Origin: Fistulifera solaris
Lineage: Eukaryota; Bacillariophyta; Bacillariophyceae; Naviculales; Stauroneidaceae
Length of the DNA stretch: 64,000 nucleotides
Direction: 5' to 3'
Assembly (NCBI GenBank): GCA_030295235.1
Contig: AP026123.1
Coordinates: forward strand, 2,356,001 to 2,420,000
Shown: in pieces, positions 10,802-19,777 of the stretch
Layout: every line of letters begins with the position of its first letter
Position numbering within the stretch: the first letter of the stretch is position 1
Program-made: the position numbers and the translations under genes
The notes under the pieces: model-generated
The model's database searches: none
What the model saw: only the letters and a program-made list of their open reading frames with translations
Told to the model about the DNA's origin: nothing

Positions 10802-13414
10802 TTAGACACCCATCATTCCGATTTTCTTCATACTCTCGTCGACTCTCTTTTGAGTCATCTCAGCAGTAAACTTCTTGTAGTCATTGAAGTCACCTCGGAA
10901 TCTTGTGGCTTTGCCTTCGTGCACAACCCAAAGCTCAGAGCACGTTTTCGAAACAAAATACTGATCGTGGCTGACCACTAGTACCCCTCCTTTGAAATCC
11001 TGGACCGCTTCGACCAGTGCGTCGACTGCTCCCATATCAAGATGATTTGATCCTTCATCTATCACTAACACATGTGGTTTCTTGTACGCCAACGCTGCGA
11101 ATGCCACCCGACTTTTTTTGCCCTCCGCTTAACAGCATCATCGGTTTGAGTGCATCGTTTCCTTGTATTTGGAACTTTCCCAAGAAACTACGCATTTCTT
11201 GGTCTTCGGCATCAAACATATCCATTAGATTCTCAACTGCGGACAGCTTGAGATTGAAATTATCAGAGCTGTGTTGAGTGAAATGACCAATCCGTAAACT
11301 TGGATTAATAGAAACAGAACCTTTGACGGGCTTTAACTTGCCCATAATAAGGTTAAGCAAAGTAGTCTTTCCCTGACCGTTCGCACCCAAAATGACAATT
11401 CGAGAATCGGCAGCGACACCGAAATTCACTTGCTGCAGTAAGAACTCGTTTTCAGGTTTTTTACTTCCATCGTCTCTCACAGGATTGTAGTCGAAAGAAA
11501 CATCGTTGATTGCAATCCACGGAGGACTGATGTGCACAGCATTGGGAATGGAGAACCTCCAGACCTGATCAGTCTCGACTAGCTCAGGAGCTTCCGCGTC
11601 CATCTTCTCAACCGCTTTGATTCGACTTTTGTACCATAGTGGCTCGTTTCGCGTTAGCTCGAAACTTATCAATAAACTCCATCATGTGCTCTCTTTTTGA
11701 CTGGTAGGCTTGGTACGCTCGCATTTTGTTGCGTGTATTCTCATCTCTCTGTTTCACATAATCATCGAAGCCGCCACGATAGTAAGTCAATTTCTTGTGC
11801 TTCAACTCCATAATATCAGTGCACACCGAATTCAAGAATCCACGATCTAAAAACGTTGGAGAAAGGAATTGCGTTTTAGCAGATCATCTCACTCTTTTGT
11901 GCTGTAAGAATGACGAGAAGACGTACCGTGCGACACGACAATGAGAGTATGTTTGTATTCCACCAAGTAACTTTCCAACCACAACACTGCTTCCAAATCA
12001 AGGTGGTCTGTTGCAAGTGGCAGGGAGAAGAAAGAGTTAAGGATGACATTTTTGGATAGGCCGGTGGCCACAATGGTCACGATCAGCATACTCACTTGTT
12101 GGTTCGTCGAGCATCAAGAGATCAGGAGCAATAAAGAGGGCTGCTGCCAATGCCACCCTCATTTTCCAGCCACCCGACAATGAAGAAATGGGAGCCGTTT
12201 GCATCTGATGTGTGAATTGCAAACCAGATAAAATCATCGATGCTCTTGCCTCTGCCGAATCCGAACTCAGCACTTGCAGCCTAGCGTATATTTGATCCAG
12301 CTTTTTCAAATCTCCGGAAAGTTCTTTCATCTCAGTACTTTGCTCTGTGAGCTTCTTTCTACGATCTTGTAGTGATAGTCCTCCCTCGTCACCAGCCTGT
12401 TCCAGTTTAGCCAGTAATTCTTTTTCTTGTTGCATTAGTTCGTTTCGTTCAATATCGCTGTCCAACACAGCACGAATCACCGTCAAATCGGTAGCCAAAT
12501 GTGATGGGACTTCCTGTCGTACATGCAATACACGCAAATGCTTGGGAAAGCCTTCCACGCCGTCTTCCCGCGCAATCGCTCTCAATAATGTAGACTGTAC
12601 GAAGCAAAGGGAACACAAAAAGGTGTAAGAATTTACAAATCAAAGCACGATGACTGCTCGCCAGCCAACAGCGACAGGCCAACCTACCTTTCCCACGCCA
12701 TTTTCCCCAATCAAACCGTAACGTCGTTGATACGAGAATTTGAGTTCACCAGCATCCAACAGAACGGTTCCATTGTCGAGAGATATTGTGACATTCCGAA
12801 CTTGCACATCCCGTGCCTTGTCCGTCGCGGCATTTCCCGACACTTTGCGGTAATTCATACGCACCAATCCACCGGAGGCTCCATCCACGTCTTCATCCTT
12901 ATTGCTCGACAAGAGTTTTTCGAGCCTGTTCGGCTTCCGCCTTGCGCACTTTGCGCTTGTCTTTGGCCGAAGCCTTGTCTTTGTGCGCATCAATGAGATC
13001 ATTCGCCATGGCTTTCACACTGCCTTCGGTTCCCCACAAGAACCTGTTAGCGTCATTCTCGTGTTCCGCAGCGTTCGTCAAATCGGAGGACATGGAAACA
13101 ATGCCTTGTTTTAGTTTTTGGGCTGCCGGTTTCGTCGAGGACATGGACGCGTTAGACAAGTGCTTCGAAAGTAGATCTTTTACTAGCGACTGAGCTTTGG
13201 TTTGCAGATCATCCGGACATTGCACAGATTCGAGAAATGGATTTAGTACTTCTTCAAGTACTTCTACTACATCGAGATCTTCATCTTCAGCGACTTTGCT
13301 CGAGAGCATTCCGGAGATATAAGCGACGAGATCTTCATCCAGTCCTTCTACTTGTTCGTCTCCTTCCAAAAACAGTGCCGAGAAGGCTTGTGAAAGTTCT
13401 TCCTCGACGTGCAT
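10802..13414 (-). CDS. ABC-F ATPase, ABCF3/GCN20-like, three introns
   Basis: A soluble twin-ATPase protein of about 784 residues. The N-terminal 150 residues form the PWI-like domain found in GCN20/ABCF3 (DLVAYISGML, VVEVLEEVLNPFLE). NBD1 has Walker A GENGVGKST, signature LSGGWKMRVALA and Walker B LLMLDEPTNHLDLEA. NBD2 has GANGQGKTT, LSGGQKSRVAFA and VLVIDEGSNHLDM. Introns: 12595-12687, 12008-12095 and 11847-11926, all GT-AG; the first splits Walker A at the Lys/Ser junction. Single-base breaks lie near 12898-12903, at the T run 11627-11630 and at the T run 11113-11119; the last two each have one base too many. Family role: with GCN1, activation of the GCN2 kinase at stalled ribosomes. It ends 14 bases from the golgin stop, tail-to-tail. 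Confidence 0.85.
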
Positions 13415-13624
13415 TATACTTTTGTATCTTACTGTTTTTGTTACGCGTTTGTTAGTTCGCCAATCAAAATGAAGGGAATGTCAAAAATGCATCCATGCAT
13501 GTCGAAACTCGAAACAGCCGAGAACGGTGCGCGACAGACAGACGCCTGACATGCAGAAAAAGACAGATACGTAGGGTCAAGGATGGAACTTTCTGAGTCA
13601 CGAATAGATATCACGTAGTCTTTA

Positions 13625-13814
13625 GGCTATTTCTAACCGGAAGTTTCGTATTCGTATTTTCGCAATTCGCGTTCGTATCCAAGGTTTTACGGAGAAAATG
13701 ACAGACGATACCTTCTCCATTTTTCATTTCCCTCCCGTTTGGGCAAATTGGGAAAGTGTCGGACCGCGCGAAATACGAAAATACGAAATACGAAACTTCC
13801 GGTTAGAAGTGGCC
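13625..13814. mobile_element. MITE-like element with about 40-bp terminal inverted repeats
   Basis: The left arm (13625-13663) reads GGCTATTTCTAACCGGAAGT then TTCGTATTCGTATTTTCG. The right arm (13773-13814) is its reverse complement with few changes, reading inward GGGCCACTTCTAACCGGAAG then TTTCGTATTTCGTATTTTCG. About 110 bases lie between the arms, with no coding capacity. Total length is about 190 bp. This is the structure of a non-autonomous DNA transposon (MITE). The flanks (TAGTCTTTA on the left, TGAGTAAGT on the right) show no clear target-site duplication, so superfamily is not assigned. A stable hairpin RNA or an inverted-repeat fragment of a larger element are alternatives. Confidence 0.6.
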
Positions 13815-14738
13815 CTGAGTAAGTCGCGTCGCAAGTCGCGAGGGGTGGGCGAGGAGCGAGGAGGAGGAGGGAGGGTCGTCGTAAAAGTCGCAACCTCATC
13901 TCTAGTAACCAGAAATGCTGTTTGCAAAAAGCCACTTCCTCATTTACCAGGATCTATATTTAGAATACTAGAGTAGTTTATAATATTTTTGCTTTCTTTT
14001 CTTTGGAGAAAGCGGCTGAACACTGGCTCAAATACAGAAATAATAGTGAACTTCGTAGAATGCTCCATTCAGGAAGCTCATGATAAATGCGAAAAAATGC
14101 CATCGTTGACAAGCTCATACATCTAGACTTTTTACAGTGCACCTTGTGTTGGAAGCCTGTCAGCTAATGTCATTGTCTTCGCCAACAATAATTTAAAAAA
14201 CTGCTTTCAATGGCACTGCAGTCTGGTGGAACCGGAGGCCGCATGTGGGGACCGGGAATTTGATGAGGGGTTGTGAGTTGTCAATGGAGTAACTAACTTG
14301 ACGGCTACCGGTAGCTTAGGCTCCAAATGCCAAATATAGGGAAAAAACTAATTCCAGTCCCTCAGAATCTAGAGACTGGAGTCGATGATATGGTCATGAA
14401 TGTGCTACGTGCTATGTGCTTTGCCATGTGTGACTCCGACTGTGATTGAAAAACCGATGTTATGACAGTACTTTTTGATGGACTATGAAGTGCGGTACCT
14501 CGTAAGACCTCTTGTAGAAAACAGAACCTAGTCACGGATCACTGGTTGAACCTTGTATGACGCAATCTGTACCGGACATCAGAATTAGAACACGAGGTCA
14601 GGATCTTCCGAGCACGCGTCGGAATATATAAGTATGAAGAATGACGTTTGTTTGCGTTTTTAGTTTCTACGGTCTCGTAATGTCCGCTGTCCCGAGCTAG
14701 TGGCTAGTTGCTAGTTGCTAGTTCAACTATGTCTGCTG

Positions 14739-14768
14739 ACTTGTTGACATGTTACTTGTTGACATGTT
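14739..14768. repeat. Two-copy 15-bp tandem repeat
   Basis: The unit ACTTGTTGACATGTT occurs twice back-to-back without mismatch. Just upstream, CTAGTTG occurs three times in tandem (about 14704-14724). Both lie in non-coding sequence; replication slippage is the simplest origin. Confidence 0.7.
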
Positions 14769-15181
14769 GATCTTACTTATCTACAACAATCGCGATAACT
14801 TTGTTAAAGTCCTTTGTTGGGACTTATGAAAGTTTGTTCTTGGGTGCTGCTCGCTAGCTCTCACAATTCCTAATTCCTAATAGTCAACAGTGCATGACGA
14901 ATGATGACTACGACGAGCATCATTTTTTGCAGCAGGTAGCAGGTCCGCTCAAGCGCTCGAGTCTCGAGTCTAGAGTGCTCCCTTGATTTATGTGAGGGAA
15001 TCTACTTATTTCCCAATCGGCAATTGTTCGCTTTTCTACAGAAACTATCCAAAATCAGCACTCACTGATCGATTCCGCCACGAATGAATGAAGACCAAAA
15101 CAAGACACCAAATAATCGATTGGCAGATCGCCTCCCCGAGTCTACGAGCGGCAGCAACAACACGCTCACAACTCAAACAAA

Positions 15182-16392
15182 ATGATCGCTTCACACAAAG
15201 TACAAACCACCGACGGTGCTCAATGGTTTCCATTGACCAAGATGGAGGATGCCATTTACGGCAATCATCGTCCTGCTGGATTGGAGTCTCGTTTCGAGAC
15301 AACTCAGCTCAGTGCTACACTGCAATACTTGCAGCACCGCGCGGCTGAAATTAGCAAGGCCAATCCGTGGGTTCATGGAAGACTCCGTCGTCAACCCAGG
15401 AATCAAAAGCTCGCTGTTTGGGTTCCCGACGTAGCAGAAGTCTTTCTCAAAGTAATTCAAGTCGACAGCTTGGACGATACTACCCGCATTGCGTCGGAGG
15501 CCAATTGCGGCACTGGGAAAACAATGCTTGGAACATCAATGGCCGATTTTGAAACTACGCGTCTTCCTTTCTCACCGCGTTCCGTCTCAATTGCTATTGA
15601 CCTTGTCTGTTTGTCATCAAGTGAGTGACGCTACGGCCATGTACGCGCTCTGGGGGATGCTGGACCCCCGTGCGACCGTGGAAGCCCTCGACATGCAGCG
15701 TCAATCGCGTGACTTTTGGTTGACCAGTGCCAGTGGATTGCCCTCCCAGGCCAAATTCGTGTACAGTCTCTTGTGCACCGAATCCAGTCCACTCCGCAAA
15801 AAAACGCAAGATTGATCAGCGCAAACTCACACCTCTCTTCCACATGATTCGGCGTGATTGGATCCAAGAACAAAAACTGGCTCATAAAAAGACCAAGGAC
15901 GCTCCATTTGTTTCGACACAAGATGTGTTCACGTCGTGGTATATGAGAACGTTTCAACCAGCGTGTGGATCGCTGGTGGTCAATCTTCGTCATCGCCACA
16001 ACAAGGACTTGACGAACAAACACGTCGGAAATTATCTCGACTTGCTGGTGATGAACCCGGCCGATTATGCGAGTCCGAGCCAAATTCGCAAAATTGTGGC
16101 CTCCTCGGGAGCCGCCTCGAAATGGAACATGCCCGGTCGCGGATCGTTGCAGGGCACCGTCTCTTGTTGGCATACCTTGTATAAGGATGTACAACTTCCA
16201 CACAGTGAACGCTTGACCCATCTACCGTTGCGCGGTGGTATGTTTTGTCTTTCGTCGGCTCCCAACAGTCGCATGGCAGTGACTCTGTTCCGTACGTCTG
16301 CGACAGATGTGGCGATAATGGGATTTGCTCCGCAGATGAAAGACATTGATATTAATGACATGGAGCCCCTGGGCCAGGAATTGGTGAGATGA
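15182..16392 (+). CDS. HXXXD-type acyltransferase / condensation-domain-like protein
   Basis: About 403 residues. The N-terminus (QWFPLTKMEDAIYGNHRP, then QYLQHRAAEISKANPWVHGR) resembles the opening of CoA-dependent acyltransferases and condensation domains. The central VCHQVSDATAMYALWGML gives the family's HXXXD motif (H-Q-V-S-D). The C-terminal half contains NLRHRHNKDLTNKHVGNYLD and a strand-rich end. Two one-base insertions break the frame: in the A run 15518-15521 and in the seven-A run 15798-15804; removing one base at each would restore a continuous protein. Family members transfer acyl groups to alcohols, amines or carriers; the substrate here cannot be told. No signal peptide or membrane segment at the N-terminus. 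Confidence 0.6.
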
Positions 16393-16500
16393 GACAAGTG
16401 TATCTCATTGATCCGTTCAAAAATCTTGTATCCCTGTAGAAAGCTATTTCCGCATATAAACTAAGCTTTCTTTACATCACACGTAGATTGTTAATTGTCC

Positions 16501-16830
16501 TTAGCGTTGTGTTTCATGCTTTTCATTATTTGCTCTCTCGTGGATATTCGAGTTCGAAGTCTCTTCTTCCATCGACGCGGCATCCTTCCAAAGACGTGCT
16601 ATTTCGTGCACCACTTGTGCCTGGTCGTTCAATTGCTCCATTTGAGCATTGGCTTGTGTTATTTGTTCGAGGACTTGTGTGAGTTGCACCGACAAGCTGG
16701 CAAAAGGAAATTTAGTAAAAGACAAAATGAAGGAAGGACAACCAAGTACTGTTCGGATTCACCTTTCCAAAAGAACCGCGCGCTCCTTTTCAAAAGCTTC
16801 AGTTAATGTGTCGGTGCTGTTATCGGTCAT
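16501..16830 (-). CDS. Probable DASH/Dam1 complex subunit Dad1, one intron
   Basis: Exon 1 is 16763-16830 and exon 2 is 16501-16696; the 66-nt intron (GTGAAT...TTTGCCAG) splits a Ser codon and joins the frames, giving 87 residues. The core FEKERAVLLE, then LSVQLTQVLEQITQANAQME, then VVHEIARLWKDA, aligns by eye with fungal Dad1: FEKERERLI, a Glu/Gln-rich helix with a central Leu-Asn region, and a (V)-x-x-LW end. Length fits (Dad1 is about 75-95 residues). In fungi the DASH complex couples kinetochores to microtubule plus ends. The C-terminal 25 residues are charged and disordered. The call rests on a short helical protein, so chance similarity is possible. Confidence 0.5.
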
Positions 16831-18183
16831 TGTTGTAGGGATTGCGAAACACAAATATTCGTAATCTTTCATCATCTGGTGACGAATGTTATTGTTATAG
16901 TCGAGTTGCGGTGCAACGAAAGCTAAATAAATAGTTGCCTGTTATAACAGTTATAACCCGGACGTAGTTAATTCTCGAAGCCGACATACGGACAGACTCT
17001 GTGTCCTGATCTACTACTCGGAATAATACGGAGTAATGTTTATTGTGTTCGCTGAGGCATTGGCCATTGGTGACGTACGCTCGGACAGACGAATTTTTCA
17101 GCCTCGGCCATTGGTAAACGCTCAAAAAAAGCAAAAAAGACGAAAAAATAAAAAAACTAGTGATTCAAGCGTACGAGTCGTATGAACTTAAGGCACTTCA
17201 ATGAAGGTGAATAACTGCATCAAAACGCGTCTTCTGATAATAAAAACTCGCCTACAGCTTTATTCTAAATCCCAATAAACGATGTGAGGAAAATCGCATC
17301 GAAAAAAGGCATATTAGGTGAGTATTTTGTCGCCAAAGTATCAGAGGGCGATCAAAGACAACAGCAGGACCTTCTGTTAGCGTGAAACGAAAGATAAAAC
17401 CGAGTTGCGTGCGTTCCCTCACTCTCTTTTGCAGAATATAACTTTATTGGAGTGATAGTGAGAAGAACTGGTCGCGAGAGAATGGTTTTTATAAATATTC
17501 AAGCCTTCAACAACTGATCGACGACAGTGCTTTGGAGGGGCCCTTTCTACCCGCTTCATACGAAACTAAGGTGATATCTGACCTTTTCGAGTATTGATAT
17601 CGCTTCCAAATAATGATAGACGTCATAGAGCTCGGAAATCATGTCGATTGTATGAGTTTTTAAAGAAGTTATAGCACGAAAAGACATCCTCTCGAGCTGT
17701 TTTAGTGCTAGCAAACTTTAACGCCTTGCGGTAAACGATCTACTCACTTTTGAGCAAAATAAAAGGTATCATGAGGTCCGCTATATAATTCTTTATAAAA
17801 TACAATGAAGAAGTGTGCCGATCGGATGAAATTTGATTAAGTTATTGCATAACAAGTGCCATCTTTCTTTTTTTGTTGCAACTTGATTTTTCAACTTGAT
17901 TTTTTTTCGTCGCTCCCACTCAACATTTTTGAGCGGGAGGTCCCAACTCAAAAAAATGAACTTTGCTGACGTGGATGACCAGAATCAACTTTTTTAGCTT
18001 CCTTTTTCACTAAAATTTTTTTTTCGGTCACCAATGGCCAATGCCTGACAATGATCTGAGAAATGAATAATTTGCTATGCAACTTTAGAGGAAGGCGACC
18101 GTTCCCTAATTTGAGTGGGCAACAGTGATACCTGATAAGCATAAAATAAACTGAGCTAATCCGTTCGCGAACATCATATTCTA
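16831..18183. other. Intergenic region with CCAAT-containing inverted repeat
   Basis: About 1.35 kb without a convincing gene. The left part is the promoter of the Dad1-like gene; the right part is the 3' flank of the TPR gene. It holds an inverted repeat (17055-17074 and 18027-18046) and several A/T runs. A small hairpin CTCCCACTCAACATTTTTGA then GCGGGAG lies at about 17913-17939. Confidence 0.4.
17055..18046. repeat. 20-bp inverted repeat pair with double CCAAT boxes
   Basis: AGGCATTGGCCATTGGTGAC at 17055-17074 is present as an exact reverse complement at 18027-18046. A partial direct copy (CGGCCATTGGTAAAC) lies at 17105-17119. Each full copy holds two CCAAT boxes (ATTGG on the plus strand at left). 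They could be ends of a small non-autonomous element about 1 kb long, or CCAAT promoter elements that happen to be in both orientations; the left set lies about 225-290 bases upstream of the Dad1-like start. Confidence 0.5.
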
Positions 18184-19323
18184 TCATTGCAGATTCTCTA
18201 AACGAATCACTTTATCTCGAAGCGTCTGAGGCCACCCTAGTTGCTCTTCCAGAAAACTCTCCTTACGGAATCTCGAACATGTCATGTCCATCGCGGGAAT
18301 GCTATCATCTATGCTGTACAAAAGACCTTTTGTAGTAGCGGGAGCCGTCTCTGCATCCTCTCTTTGCAGGCGAGCTACCGCATCCGCCTGCATTTGATCT
18401 AATCGAAGACAAGCATCACCCATAAATTGCTCCGCTTCGACTCGATTCCCATCTTCCCACAACAGAGACGCCAAGGCCATGCGTCCTTCCCCTTCTTTGG
18501 CGATCACGCGCTGCAATAACGCGACGTCGCGGGCTTCCACACCGGTTGTTTTGGGGATGATGTCCTTGAGAACTTGTTCCGCTTTTTCGTTTTGCTTCGA
18601 CGCCGCCAGATCGATTCCGTAATCGATTTGCGATATCACAAAGCGCGGCCGGTCACCAATCTGCTCAAATGCATCTGCTGATAGAGCATGAACGGTCGCG
18701 GCCCCGGTCCAGTCTCCTTTCATTCGTAAACTGGTGCCCCATTCCCATGCAGCGTAAGGATTCTTTATAATACCGTCTTGTACAAGTTCAGCATCAGTGG
18801 CGTCGGATCGTTCCGTGCTGGACAGTTTGAGCGCTCGTTCATAGTCGGTAGCCGCCAAATCACCTTTCTTTAGACTTTTGAAAGCGCGCGCTCGTCCCAA
18901 CAACGATCGCGGCAATTCGATCGGATCCGCTTGTTCGTTTCCTTCTAATAATTGAATGGCTTGTGTATAATCCGACACAGCTTTCTCGGCCTCCGTCCGC
19001 TGTGTATAACAATCCCCCCGCACACGATACAGACCGGCCAACTCATCGGCCGGTTGTCCTTGCCATCGTTGAATGGCTTGAGTCAACAATTGTTCCGATA
19101 GTTCTAAATTTTGGGTATTGTAGAATGCGGCAAAGGCTTGTTTTAAGACATCAATATCATCCGCGGATGGTGCAGCAGTATTGTCAGTGAGCCATGTGAA
19201 TATACCTTGTTGGAGAGGAGAGAAGTTTGAAGTGGATTGTTGTGTGGAGGAAATGGAGAAGTCATGATGCTGTTGCATCGGCGGAGTCACCAATGTGGCG
19301 ACCCAATAGGAGAGGAATTTCAT
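18184..19323 (-). CDS. TPR-repeat protein
   Basis: A single exon of 379 residues. TPR-type helix pairs run from about residue 55 to 300: DVLKQAFAAFYNTQNLELSE, ELAGLYRVRGDCYTQRTEAE followed by KAVSDYTQAIQLLEG, SLLGRARAFKSLKKGDLAAT followed by DYERALKLS, and AAWEWGTSLRMKGDWTGAAT. The C-terminal part carries EGRMALASLLWEDGNRVEAE and a final CSRFRKESFLEEQLGWP segment. The short hydrophobic start (MKFLSYWVATLVTPP) could be a weak signal or plastid presequence, though no clear cleavage motif follows. Plant homologues of this TPR arrangement are plastid proteins of unknown function, which is the best guess here. Confidence 0.7.
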   Translation of the reverse strand: MKFLSYWVATLVTPPMQQHHDFSISSTQQSTSNFSPLQQGIFTWLTDNTAAPSADDIDVLKQAFAAFYNTQNLELSEQLLTQAIQRWQGQPADELAGLYRVRGDCYTQRTEAEKAVSDYTQAIQLLEGNEQADPIELPRSLLGRARAFKSLKKGDLAATDYERALKLSSTERSDATDAELVQDGIIKNPYAAWEWGTSLRMKGDWTGAATVHALSADAFEQIGDRPRFVISQIDYGIDLAASKQNEKAEQVLKDIIPKTTGVEARDVALLQRVIAKEGEGRMALASLLWEDGNRVEAEQFMGDACLRLDQMQADAVARLQREDAETAPATTKGLLYSIDDSIPAMDMTCSRFRKESFLEEQLGWPQTLRDKVIRLENLQ

Positions 19324-19777
19324 TCGAATTCCGACAAGTAAAAGTCGGGTAGTCGCTGGTCAAGTTGCAAGACTTCTAGTTGAAATCAATTGAAGTTCAA
19401 TGGGTAGGAAAATGAATAATACGAAGTACTCAAGAGTACCAAGTATCACCATGGTCGGTCGTTCGCGCACTGCTTCTCGAAAAAAACGCAGTGAATGCCG
19501 AATGACGTATGAAAAAATGAGCTTCTTGGTCCGGTACTCACAATGATTACTTCTCAAACCCGTGTCGTGACACTTTTACAAACCTTTATTACATATAAAC
19601 CGTGATACGTTAGACTACATTTAGCCCATTGTGGTCGGCTTGCGCTCGGCGCCCCTCGACCTTGTCTTACACACAAATAATTTTCGCGCACCTCTTTTTG
19701 TTGACTTACTATTTGACGATCTTTCTTTTCAAAGACGAATCATTTTTACAGAATTCACATTATTTATCGTTTGAGCA
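19324..19777. other. Intergenic region between divergent genes
   Basis: Divergent promoter of the TPR gene (leftward) and the Arf-GEF gene (rightward). No repeat or RNA gene seen. A TATTTATCG word lies just before the Arf-GEF start. Confidence 0.35.

Larger units (their letters stand above)
13415..15181. other. Gene-poor intergenic region with repeats
   Basis: About 1.77 kb with no convincing coding frame. It contains the MITE-like inverted repeat at 13625-13814 (listed separately). There is also a run of short tandem words near 14700-14770: CTAGTTG three times, then a 15-base unit ACTTGTTGACATGTT repeated exactly at 14739-14753 and 14754-14768. The right end is the promoter of the acyltransferase-like gene. 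No tRNA-like or snRNA-like fold was recognised. Confidence 0.4.

Noticed and set aside
12899-13414. Separate PWI-like protein upstream of the ABCF gene
   Set aside because: ABCF3/GCN20 proteins carry this domain at their N-terminus, and the frames meet with a single-base offset.
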